A stretch of 64,000 nt of DNA from positions 17,525,959 to 17,589,958 of the forward strand of contig NC_049987.1 in assembly GCF_000003815.2 (NCBI RefSeq), given 5' to 3'. The position numbers and the translations under genes were made by a program. Every line of letters begins with the position of its first letter. Within the stretch, counting starts at the first letter, position 1. The notes below the pieces were generated by a model that had not been told where the DNA came from, did not search any database, and saw only the letters and a list, made by a program, of their open reading frames with translations. Shown one piece after another: positions 1 through 10,262 of the stretch. Origin of the DNA: Branchiostoma floridae. Taxonomy: Eukaryota; Chordata; Leptocardii; Amphioxiformes; Branchiostomatidae.

Positions 1-300
1 CCTTTCTGATAAAGATTAGTTGTATGCTTTCTACCCGACATTCTGACTTTTGGATTGACCACTGAGCACTAGTGCCCCCTTGCAGAAACAAAGAAAACTG
101 CACTTTGCACTTTGTGCACTGTAGCTGAGTTTGGTAGAGTGAGATAGATTATGATTTCTGGGAAATTATGAAAAAATTACATATCCTCTCTTGATGAAAC
201 GAATTCTAAAACTAAAAGGATGATAGTATAATTAACATTCTATTTCTTTTGAATTACTTAAAGAGTATGTCTAAAAAATCAGTATTTTTTTCTATTCCAG
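1..300 (+). other. Intron upstream of the FReD exon
   Basis: AT-rich sequence ending in the acceptor at 300. I see no other exon here. It should be intron of the FReD gene, whose 5' exons lie outside the window. Confidence 0.6.
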
Positions 301-968
301 GTCCTGAGGTCCCTAGGGACTGCGCCAGTCTCTACCGTTTGGGTAACAACGTCAGCACCGTCTACAGCGTGACACCGCGAGACTCCCCGCAGCCCGTACC
401 CGTCTACTGCGACATGGACACCTCGGGCGGTGGTTGGACCGTGATCCAGCGCCGCATCAACGGTTCTGTCGACTTTCAGCGCACGGCTGACGTGTACAAA
501 ATCGGATTCGGCGAAGTCGACACAGAGCACTGGCTCGGCAACAAGCTAATCCACCTCCTGACCAATCAGGCGGCATATATGCTGAGAATCGACATGGAGG
601 ATTGGGAGGGCGAGCGACGCTACGCGGAATACGGACAATTCCGTGTCAACAGCGAGAATGACAAATTCCGCCTTCTCGTTAACGGTTACTCCGGCACGGC
701 GGGCGACGCCTTCTCGTGGTATCACAACTACCAGGCGTTCAGCGCGCCCGCGCCGGGAAATACATGCGCCATCTTGTCTAAGGGTGGGTGGTGGTATAAC
801 TCCTGCTTTTATGCCAACCTAAACGGGAAGTACTATCAAGGTGGGGAATACGGGAATTCCGGCTCAAGCATTCCGGATGGAATAGCCTGGAATCACGAGG
901 ACTGGAGAAATACGGACTATTACTCGCTAAAATTTGTAGAAATGAAAATTAGACCAGCTGATTTTTAA
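301..968 (+). CDS. Fibrinogen-related domain (FReD) lectin, last exon (partial gene)
   Basis: The exon encodes a nearly complete fibrinogen C-terminal globe of about 222 aa, a secreted carbohydrate/acetyl-group recognition domain found in ficolins, tachylectins and tenascin-type proteins. Visible hallmarks are the N-terminal DCASLY segment, VYCDMDTSGGGWTVIQRR, DFQRTADVYKIGFG, the YAEYGQFRV block, CAILSKGGWWYNSC, NLNGKYY and the closing EMKIRP before the TAA stop at 966-968. A pyrimidine-rich tract ending in CAG at 297-300 is the splice acceptor, so the ATG at 249 is intronic and not a start. The exon begins two bases into a codon. Signal peptide and stalk exons must lie upstream, outside the window. 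The usual Asp-rich calcium loop before the CA...KGGWWYNSC block reads SAPAPGN here, so calcium binding may be lost. Assignment to the FReD family is secure; the exact orthologue is unknown. Confidence 0.93.
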
Positions 969-1343
969 TCTAAGCACCGCAACGAGAAAAAAGCTAGTAG
1001 TACAGTCATTATGCAAAGGTATCAGAAGATGTATATGTTATATATAAGACAGCAACAAACAAAGGAATGTACTGAAAAGACTCACTTGCAATGATGTGTA
1101 TTTGACTATTTAAGAACTATAAGACTTGACGTTTCCTCATGTACATAACTAATAGTAATACATAGACTGATAGAAAGATAGGAATTTTAATGTTATTCTT
1201 AATCATCTCTATAGACTTGTGAATAAAGCTTTCTCCAAGGCATGGGAATAGACTGAATCTGATTGATTTTTTTGAAAGCACAGTTATCTTTCTTTTTGTC
1301 TTAGGGTACTGATTGACGGCATAATTCTGCAAGTTGAAGTTAA

Positions 1344-1704
1344 CAGGGATCGAAATACTTTTTTCTGCATACCTGCACTGGTGCAGGTAACATTGAAATT
1401 TACCTGCACCAGACAAATTTTACTTGCACCACTCTGAATTTAGGAAGTATGGATCATACTAGAATTGTTCAGAAACCATTGCTATTTTTTTTCTTTCATC
1501 AATTATAGGTAGTAACAGTCAATGCAGCTAATGACAATCCACATACACCTACCACTACCAGTACCACATAGGACATCTATGTATAAAACCTACTAGTAGG
1601 TCATTGACCAGTGCAGGTTAGGTGCAGGTAGACACTAGAAATACCTGCACAGCTCCAAATTTACCAGCACTAACCTGCATATGCAGGTGGTATTTTGAGC
1701 CCTG
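1344..1704. repeat. Inverted-repeat element, family R, copy 1
   Basis: About 360 bp with matching ends: CAGGGATCGAAATAC at the left and TATTTTGAGCCCTG at the right. It holds an internal near-palindrome, ACCTGCACTGGTGCAGGT at about 1372-1389, and other ACCTGCAC repeats. The body is closely similar over most of its length to 2200-2539. The flanks GTTAA and TTTAA may be a decayed 5-bp target duplication. There is no coding capacity, so it is a non-autonomous (MITE-like) element. Confidence 0.7.
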
Positions 1705-2199
1705 TTTAAGCAAATACAAAAGATGTTACTTACCGCTTTAGTTTCGTACAATACGATCCTCTGTACAGAGGAGATGAGTGGAACAGGCTGCATGCTGGGA
1801 TGGGAAACTTTTCCTCTCGCCGGGCGGACTGGATCTTTCTCTGTGTCTAACATGGTCTGGTCTTGGTCTTCATAACATCACGTAACTCCAAACTTTCTCC
1901 TGAAAAATCCATTAACGCAGGTTAAGAAAGAGATCATATACTGGTATCATGCATGCCAGGATAATAAAATGTAGGGATCAAAATACATTGTCTGTAGACT
2001 GAGGTAAGGTTTAAAGCTACTCCAGACTTGCAACAGACATATTTGAACAGCAACACTCATTTTTCCTTCACTGTACTTTTAGATCTATTACTGCACTGCC
2101 TGCAGGTCGATTTGAGCTTTCATGAATAGGTTCAAGCAAACAAACCAAAAAGCACACATCAAAAACAATTTTCTGACAATGTTACAACTACAAGTATAG

Positions 2200-2539
2200 C
2201 AGGGCTTGAAATACCTTTTTCTACATACCTGCACTGGTGCAGGTAACATTGCAATTACCTGCACCAAACAAACTTTACCTGCAACACTCTGAATTTAGGA
2301 AGTATGGATCATACTAGAATTTTTCAGGAACCATTGCTATTTTTTCTTTTATACTTAATAGGTGGTAAAAGTCAATGCAGCTAATAACAATCCTCATACA
2401 CCTACATCACAGGACATTTATGTATAAAACCCTTTACATGGACCTGTGAAAGTTAGGTGCAGGTAGACACCAGAAATACCTGCACAGCTCCAATTTTACT
2501 TGCACTAACCTGCATATGCAGGTGGTATTTCGAGCCCTG
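2200..2539. repeat. Inverted-repeat element, family R, copy 2
   Basis: Second copy of the 1344-1704 element, same orientation, with ends CAGGGCTTGAAATACC and TATTTCGAGCCCTG. TATAG directly flanks both sides, a plausible 5-bp target duplication. Two copies of one family within 1 kb make the boundaries credible. Confidence 0.75.
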
Positions 2540-3455
2540 TATAGTAGTATAGTATCTTTTAATTCAAGGTCTCATCGAGACCTTATACTATGTTATAGTT
2601 ATACTCACATCACCAGAAAATATCAATACAATCCATCCAGGCCTTGTTGAGATATGCTGTCCATCCACACACTCACAGACTCACACACACACAAACTGTG
2701 ACTGAGTTACAGCAGAACTTCTTTTTTTTACTGCATGATGTACACCAGTTACGACTTGCATTTAAACAGTGGATACTGAGTCCACACACTTTCCTTGTGA
2801 AAAGCATTGTATACTCAGAGATCACAATAGGGAAATTGTAGCTATTGATATTGTATGCAGATTCTAGAAAATTTATGTCTGACATGCCATTCTATTCATA
2901 TCATAAACCATTCAATACTAGGTACCTAGTTTTACTAAGCTGTGCAGTTAACTGTTTTGAAACCAGGCCACCATACAATACCATTTTAATTAAAGCAGAT
3001 TGGAGCTTTATATCAAATTGTAGAAATCTGCTATATTATCTAGTCTTACTTCTGACTACTAGTATGTCATCGTTTTTGCCATACAATGATAATTATAGTT
3101 TGATTATCAAATGTTCTCTTTTCTACAAAACGTCTGATCTTTATCCTACAAGCAAAACCACTTCAGATATAAATATACCATTTATTTTCTAGAGTTGATC
3201 ATATCAATAAATGTAATTGGGTCAAATGTAGTTACCAAAAGGCTTACTGTCTGCAAGTCTGTTTCCAAGAAAAGTGATTAAATTGATACTGATTTTTTTT
3301 TGTGGGGGGGGGAGGGGGAGGTTAGTGAAGTCTGTTTGTACATGTTTAGAATTTAATCACTCATAATTCCACCAGTGGCCATAATACCGCCTGGTAGCTG
3401 TCACCACATCAAAACAACATTTATAGAGTCCTTCTCAAGGTTGTCTTGAACACCT

Positions 3456-3680
3456 TAACAGCGTGCAAAATACCACTTGCACAAATTGCAAACATGCTTA
3501 TAAATGAGTAATATGATAGTAAAAGGTTATGTATGTATGCAACTATTGTACCTTTTTTTTTCAGAAATTAGTGAATTGTAGGTGGTGCAACTTGAAAATC
3601 AGATGTGCAACCTAGTTTTGCCCCAGGTTGCACACTGTGCAACTTAGCTCAGAAAAGTATTTTGTACCTGCCTAAAGTGA
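3456..3680. repeat. Possible diverged family R element
   Basis: Carries GTGCAAAATACCACTTGCAC at the left, several TTGCAC/GTGCAA words inside, and AAGTATTTTGTACCTGCC at the right. This resembles the ends and the internal GTGCA repeats of the two elements at 1344 and 2200, but is heavily diverged and the boundaries are uncertain. Confidence 0.35.
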
Positions 3681-3834
3681 AGTGTAGCATTATCTGCAGT
3701 ACTCCAGATTCCTGATGCTGTATTGGTACATCTCTTAAACTTAAAGGCACCTTATGCATTATTAGAGCATAAAAACTGGAAACAATCTGGATAAGACAAT
3801 AGGTACATTATACTTATTATATACTTATTATTTA

Positions 3835-4867
3835 CTCTCACCTCTCAAATAGAAGTACCCCCTGGAATAAAAGTACCCCCCGGACAAATCTTCAAAATCT
3901 AATAAAAGTACCCCCTGGAATAAAAGTACCCCCCGGAAAAATACCAAATTGACATGTAAACTGCCCATGCTACTTCAGTCCAAGAGAAGATGATAAGCAG
4001 GTAGGCTCTTTTTATTTATTTATGCCTCAGTACCATATCAGTTAATTGTATCAATAATGAACAGAATAATTCCTATGTTATTGCACATATCAAGGAGGTT
4101 AACCTCCTTGCACATATTTTCTTTATCTGAGTGTCACACCATCAACAAAGATCAAAATAAAAGTAAAAAAAAATGAATGAAAATAAAAATTGAAGAAACA
4201 AAAAAAGAAGTTTATTTTATAATCATTGTTACAAAATAACATTTTGAAGAAACATTCCAACTTAGAATACCTTATTCACCACTTGTGCTATTTTCAATGT
4301 TGCAGAAACCAAGGAGGTCATAGACACTGCCCCCTATCGAAATGTAACGGTACTGCAGAAAATATATAATTCTCTCGCGCATTACCGCGAGATTCGGCGT
4401 GAGTTGATGAATCCAACATGGCGGATGTTTTCGAGCCGATTGAACGCTGTGCTTTGTTTTGGAAGGATTTTTTCGTTGCTGGAACATTAAAACAAGTTGA
4501 CTACGGGTGAAAAATAGTGGAAAAGTATTTGTAACTTTTTAATTTGTTTGGTTGGTGGTTAATTTCTGTGTTTTGATAGAGAATTTACGGAAGTAAGTGA
4601 CTGCAAGTCCAGAACCGGTCATCCCTTGTTATGTTTGGGCAAGGACGTTACATCAACGTCCTTGGTTTGGGTCATAGCGCTAGCGGCAGGGAAATCCGCG
4701 CTGCCTCGTCCGAAAAATATTGAATTTTAAGCAAAAGTACCGCGGAAATATGGGCAGAAAATACCAAACTTTCAATATTTTTGGGGTCCCTGGTTAGTAA
4801 AGAAAGCCCCAATTTGAAAAAAAAATAAACGTACCGTCTAAAATAAGGATTATTTGAGAGGTGAGAG
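3835..4867. mobile_element. Non-autonomous TIR transposon, about 1.03 kb
   Basis: A perfect 20-bp inverted terminal repeat is present: TTACTCTCACCTCTCAAATA at 3832-3851 and its reverse complement at 4851-4870. If the outer TA on each side (3833-3834 and 4868-4869) is a TA target duplication, the element runs from CTCTCACC to GGTGAGAG, as in Tc1/mariner-type insertions. Sub-terminal direct repeats of an AAAAGTACCCCCTGGAAT-like unit lie at about 3851-3940. No transposase reading frame is visible. A 30-codon ORF sits inside at 4418-4510. Confidence 0.75.
4091..4110. mobile_element. Ultra-short palindromic insertion, copy 1
   Basis: CAAGGAGGTTAACCTCCTTG is a perfect 20-bp palindrome. It is flanked by direct repeats GCACATAT at 4083-4090 and 4110-4117 (the G is shared with the palindrome end), which reads as an insertion with a 7-8 bp target duplication. 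The same ends recur at 50947 and 57170, each with its own flanking direct repeat. Confidence 0.6.
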
Positions 4868-4899
4868 TAATTCATCATACTAGGACCACATGCGTGCGC

Positions 4900-6450
4900 A
4901 ATTTAGATCGTCATTTCATACTTTGGGCGTTTATAAAGAACAGACAAACAAGCTGCAAATTGAACCCTTTATATAATTTATTGTACCCCACAATATATCA
5001 GCACAGGATTGAGCCACTAACACTAACAGTTTCTTGTTTCTTGTCGGCTATTTTTGGTAATTTCTGAACACCTGAGGTCACTGAGTGCATTGAATCTGAT
5101 TTTGTCATTTGCTAATCGAAACATGATTCGATCAAGTGACGATATCTCCTGAAGCATTCGAGACTCATTGGTCATGTTCGCGTTCATTCCGAAAATCATA
5201 ATGGCTGTCCTAGCGGCGTGGGCGCTCAGATTTTCAATGAGTTCTCACCACTCAACGATGTCGCATCTTTGCTCAATAAAGGTCGACACTTCAAAGGATG
5301 CCCCTAAACATAACCGACAACACTTCGGAAGATTTTCGGGAGCATTGCCGATCATCCAAGATGGCAGCCCAGTAGTTTGAACAGTGAGAAATGTTTGTAA
5401 CAGATCGGGTTGAGAGGTACTTAGGGGTTTTTGAAGACGGCTAACCCCCCGTCGCAGTAGGCAAGACTCCAGGGAAGCCAGGGACGTGCAAAAAAACGGA
5501 GTAAAAAGGTATCTTCTTGAAACAGATAGTTTTTTTTTTTACGCAAAAACCGTTATTGCCAATGGAGTTCTCCTCAACTAGGCAGGATTAAAACACTACA
5601 AGTAAAATCTGAGCCTAGTTGCCTCAGCTAACTTGACAATTGAATTTTAAAAACTTTAAAGGCCCTAATAATGCATTGGGCTCCTTTAAAACCACTTTAA
5701 ATCCATATGTTTTTCTCTGGGTATTAACTTATAATTAAGTACCCCAGTGGAACTATGAGAATTGATCATTGATGTCAACTGTTTTATGTTAGCCAGATCT
5801 TTTTTTTTTTTTTTTTTAGATACTGCAAAAAATGACATTGTATAAACCTTGGTAGGCCTTCTTTCAGCTGATGATCCTTAGAATAAATCATCGTTGGGTT
5901 TCTCAACTCAGCTACAAAATGGTTGCCCTAAAGAATTCCTGTGTTGGGCAACGTTTTTAGTAACGTTAGTACTGGTAAAAATACCCCACCCACAACACAC
6001 CTCTTTGCCGCCCCCCTCCCCGTTGGCGTTTTTCACAAACATGTTCACAAATGCAGCCATATAGACATATGCAATTGGTTGATACAGTAAATGTTTGGTT
6101 GAAGATACAGTTTTCATACACAACAGTTCAAACGTCCGCGCAAGAAATGATGAAAAAAACAAACTAACTCACCAAAAACACATGACGACCGCCATGTTGT
6201 TTTCACGAGACCCTTTGGAATGATCCATTTGCCAGAACAGGTGATTAACATAATTATATAAAAGCATATTTTAGCTAATTTTCCGATATGTATTGCAACT
6301 AAGGGATTAAAAACATATCATTGAAAATATTTAATGACTAAGGAAAGCTTATTTCACATATTTACGATTCCTATTTACTCTTTTAATGCTCCCCTAATAA
6401 TGAATGGTATGGACTAACCATCATTGCCTACATGGACAAAGCGTCATCTA
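4900..6450. other. Intergenic stretch without recognisable gene
   Basis: No protein-coding similarity seen. It contains a poly-T run near 5802-5818 and several short ORFs without recognisable motifs. The clusters of translated ATGs on both strands look like chance. Confidence 0.4.
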
Positions 6451-6462
6451 GCGTTGGATTGA

Positions 6463-6648
6463 TAGTCTCCAAGCAGACCCTACGGTGCCTTAGAAATAGT
6501 ATCAAAGCTGGCCAGGGACTTGGTATACCGGCACCAGTACCGGTGCCCGTTTGACTCCCTTTAGCCGGCTATCTCCCTTTGGCCGGCTATACTCCTTTGC
6601 CAGCTTTGATACTATTTCTGAGGCACCGTAGGGTCTGCTTGGAGACTA
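6463..6648. mobile_element. MITE family M (TAGTCTCC ends), copy 1
   Basis: A 186-bp element with long near-perfect inverted arms: the left arm begins TAGTCTCCAAGCAGACCC and the right arm ends GGGTCTGCTTGGAGACTA, with similarity extending about 50 bp inward. A perfect 9-bp target duplication, TTGGATTGA, lies at 6454-6462 and 6649-6657. Between the arms are repeated CCGGCTAT units and a palindromic GCACCAGTACCGGTGC-type core. A second, diverged member lies at 27444-27626. Confidence 0.88.
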
Positions 6649-6658
6649 TTGGATTGAT

Positions 6659-6870
6659 ACTGTAAATGCATTTAAGTTCGCGGGGATTTAATTTCGCGGT
6701 AGCGGGAAAAAGGACTTTTCGCGGTGGATTTAAGTTCGCGGTAGCCCCATCGACTGCAGTCTAATACCCTAATCACGATTGTTCCGGGACATGGATTTAA
6801 GTTCGCGGTGAAGTGGTCGCCGCGAAAACCGCGAACATTAATCCACCGCGAACATTTCTGCACTGCATTT
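6659..6870. repeat. Fold-back repeat rich in AAGTTCGCGG
   Basis: The left end reads TGTAAATGCATTTAAGTTCG. The right end contains the inverted counterpart (CGCGAACATTTCTGCACTGC). Several copies of TTTAAGTTCGCGGT and its complement lie between. No ORF. Interpreted as a non-autonomous TIR/fold-back element; it abuts the target duplication of the preceding MITE. Confidence 0.6.
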
Positions 6871-6964
6871 TTGCGACTTCTGAGTATTTCATGTCATTGA
6901 CATGCTTCGATGATGATCTTCGATGATTTTCTCGACACGGACAATCAGCAACACACCTATTTTA

Positions 6965-7140
6965 TATTGTACCTGCTCAACACACCTGCTTTACCTGCAC
7001 AACACACCTGCTTTACCTGCTCAACACACCTGTTTTACCTGCTCAATACGGCTATTTTGCCTGCGCCAAGCACCCGACAATAATGCGCGACACACATTTT
7101 TTGCGCAACATACTTTTTGCCTGCGCAACACATGCACACT
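6965..7140. repeat. Minisatellite, about 22-25 bp unit
   Basis: Tandem, progressively degenerating copies of CTGCTCAACACACCTGCTTTA. The first four units are close; the later ones are recognisable by CCTGCGCAACACA. Confidence 0.75.
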
Positions 7141-8203
7141 TTTCTCTACGGTGCACTCTACAGTTCACACGCCTGAATGGATGTGAATCAAGTGTGCAAG
7201 TTGCGGGGTAGCTTGCGTAATTGTTTATAATTTTGAAAGTTTATAAATCCTCTGTGTTCCTTGATGAGACTTTCAAACATGTGCAAATGTCATTATAAAA
7301 TAGCTACATCAACAGATGACAATCATATGAATAAAGACCTCATCAGTATATTAAAGAAAAATGCTTTATTAGCGTAGTAGGCAATGATAGGAGTTTCATA
7401 CTTGCAGCATCTCCAAGTTAGTTGAAAGCAAACTTTAACAGGAGAAAAAAGATCCATACTGAGTTTTCGAACTGTCTAGTGAATTAGCTCACAATCTGTG
7501 ATTGACTATGCAGGTGGGAATTACCTTTTTCACGCGGCGGCCATGATTGATCTAAAAGAGTGTCAATCATAATTAGCAGCTCAACCAATGATAGCCTGCC
7601 AATTAGGAAAGCAACCAATAAGAAAATGGCTGCATGTCCGTCAAATATTTGCATTATTATGTTTTTACTTTGTATCTCTTAAGGGACTACGGGGGCAGTC
7701 TACGCTACTCTAAATTTCAACTTCTTTCGGTGCATAACACTAGTTATAATATTCATTTTTTTAATCTTATAAATGAAATTTGTGTGGTTTGGGGGGAAAA
7801 CTAAATAAGAGCTGATTTTAGAAATAAGTTTGCCTCATCGACCTCGTCTTCGGTGAGTATCATGGCCACCGCGTGAGAAAGGTGTATACTCTCTAATTCC
7901 ACGCCGGTAGGCGTAGGCGCAATCGGATGTACCAAAAGTGCAGGTTTTCTTCTGATTGCGCATTGGCATGAAGTCTTCAAGCCAAATCAACCCGAACGAC
8001 AGATGTGAATGGTTATTTATATCGTATTGTTGAATAGTTAATGAAGTAAGGGAGGTCTTTCCAAATTGGTTTTCAAACAAAAATTGATTCTAGAATTGCA
8101 CCGCGAATTATATGAATATAGTCATGGTGAGTTTTCTTCCTAATTTGTCTATTCTGTCGCAACCATACTGTGCATTGGCCCCCACTCAACTGAGACGGGG
8201 GCC

Positions 8204-8647
8204 NNNNNNNNNNNNNNNNNNNNNNNNNNNNNNNNNNNNNNNNNNNNNNNNNNNNNNNNNNNNNNNNNNNNNNNNNNNNNNNNNNNNNNNNNNNNNNNNN
8301 NNNNNNNNNNNNNNNNNNNNNNNNNNNNNNNNNNNNNNNNNNNNNNNNNNNNNNNNNNNNNNNNNNNNNNNNNNNNNNNNNNNNNNNNNNNNNNNNNNNN
8401 NNNNNNNNNNNNNNNNNNNNNNNNNNNNNNNNNNNNNNNNNNNNNNNNNNNNNNNNNNNNNNNNNNNNNNNNNNNNNNNNNNNNNNNNNNNNNNNNNNNN
8501 NNNNNNNNNNNNNNNNNNNNNNNNNNNNNNNNNNNNNNNNNNNNNNNNNNNNNNNNNNNNNNNNNNNNNNNNNNNNNNNNNNNNNNNNNNNNNNNNNNNN
8601 NNNNNNNNNNNNNNNNNNNNNNNNNNNNNNNNNNNNNNNNNNNNNNN
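8204..8647. other. Assembly gap (444 N)
   Basis: Run of N in the sequence. Any reading frame crossing it is an artefact of N translation. Confidence 1.
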
Positions 8648-9551
8648 CCAAGGCCACGTGCTCAGAGTTATTCAATCACCGCTCCTGAAGAAGCTGACGG
8701 GAAACAATTTGTTCTTCTGTTGAATTATGGTTACAAACTGCAACACAGATATTGTGTTTAATCTTCCTGACTACGCTTTCTACCCGAATACGTTGTTGAA
8801 TACGTCTGTATAGGCTACCCACCATGACACGAGGATCATAAAAGTGTTAATATCTATTTGCTATGTCACACCGTTCGGTCGTCACGGGTAATTAAAATGC
8901 ATTTTTTGCATAATAAATGATACATAATTTACTTTACTTTGACATACATTAATTTGTGTCGCCTTTATAAGTATAGGAGTGGATACACTGTATCATCCCC
9001 AGTATATCGGTCTTTAAATTTTGAGTATAAGTAACTTCTATAAAGAAATTAAAATTATTACCGTTGCCATCGCCGTTGCTAAGGACGCTTTTCTGAGCAT
9101 TTCCAAGACATGGCGCGTCAAAGTAGCTGCCTGAAGTCTACTTTTTGGTTGGTTTTGGACCTGTTTATGCTTCAACAGACATGTATGAAGTATTTCCAAA
9201 AAATATATGTGTTTATTTTTGACAAGTTTCGTTACTGATTTAAAATGTCTTCTTTTTGTGTGCATAAAACCGTTACTAAGGCAGCTGACAAGGGCATGCG
9301 CCGCCCTTAAATTCAAACTTCTGCAATGAAATTTCCTACGGGTTTAAGAGGATTTCAAAGTAAGAAACAGCGCTGTCAAGAATTGCATTCCATGTTGGCC
9401 ATTCTTTTTGAGTACCCTTTGCCTACGGACATGGCTATAGCTACTAAGATTGAATTTCTTCATATTTTCTAGCTTACAAGCATAGATTACGCGGATTAGA
9501 AACAAGAATAATCACAACATGAAGCCTTGTTGTGACATTACACAAGTAATG

Positions 9552-9557
9552 TTTATT
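9552..9557 (-). promoter_or_regulatory. Candidate poly(A) signal of LRR gene A
   Basis: TTTATT on the + strand (AATAAA on the minus strand), about 700 bp beyond the stop of gene A. The corresponding sequence beyond gene C also carries AATAAA, at 27067-27072, in a homologous context. Confidence 0.4.
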
Positions 9558-9942
9558 AGTAATTTCCACAATACAAAAACAATAGACATACCCCTTGTAT
9601 TTTTCATGCTAAATTCACTTTTCACTAAAGATAACCTTGCAACATAATGTAGTTTTGTTTTTAAAAAAGGTAGGTTTAGATAGACTCAATCAAAAACCCT
9701 ATAGACAGACTTGACTTTACAGGTACTTAGAACTTCTGACTTCAAGGTACAGGCATTCTGACGAAAGCTCTATTATATTCCTTACAAGGTATACTGTTCT
9801 GGAAACCACTACATGTACATATGTGTATGCAAAACCCACTGATATACAGATCGCACAAACATACGAGCTTTTAGATCACTAAATGCATGTAACTCATGAC
9901 AAAAAAACAAGATCATATAAATGTACAGAAAGGACCTAAGAT

Positions 9943-10042
9943 NNNNNNNNNNNNNNNNNNNNNNNNNNNNNNNNNNNNNNNNNNNNNNNNNNNNNNNNNN
10001 NNNNNNNNNNNNNNNNNNNNNNNNNNNNNNNNNNNNNNNNNN
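9943..10042. other. Assembly gap (100 N)
   Basis: Exactly 100 N, so its real size is probably unknown. It lies in the 3' flank of gene A. Confidence 1.
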
Positions 10043-10262
10043 TATGAGCATATACGCAGATAAGATACATTTCAAATCTGTGTTTTTCATGGGTTGAATG
10101 ATTATCATGATAATTCAAAAACTATATACAATAATGGTGATAACAATCATTGAACCATTTCTAACACTTAACGTGCAAATATTCCACAAAGAAAGGTACA
10201 ATAAAAGCAAACCTAACAAGGTATCAAAGACAAGCTATCGTTTTGGTAGGTAACCAGTTTCA

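Noticed and set aside
249..300. ATG at 249 as the start of the FReD protein
   Set aside because: A clear splice acceptor at 300 and no signal peptide in the extra 17 residues; the ATG is intronic.
8073..8723. Two ORFs of about 200 codons on both strands
   Set aside because: They consist mostly of the 444-N gap translated as X; the ends show no domain.
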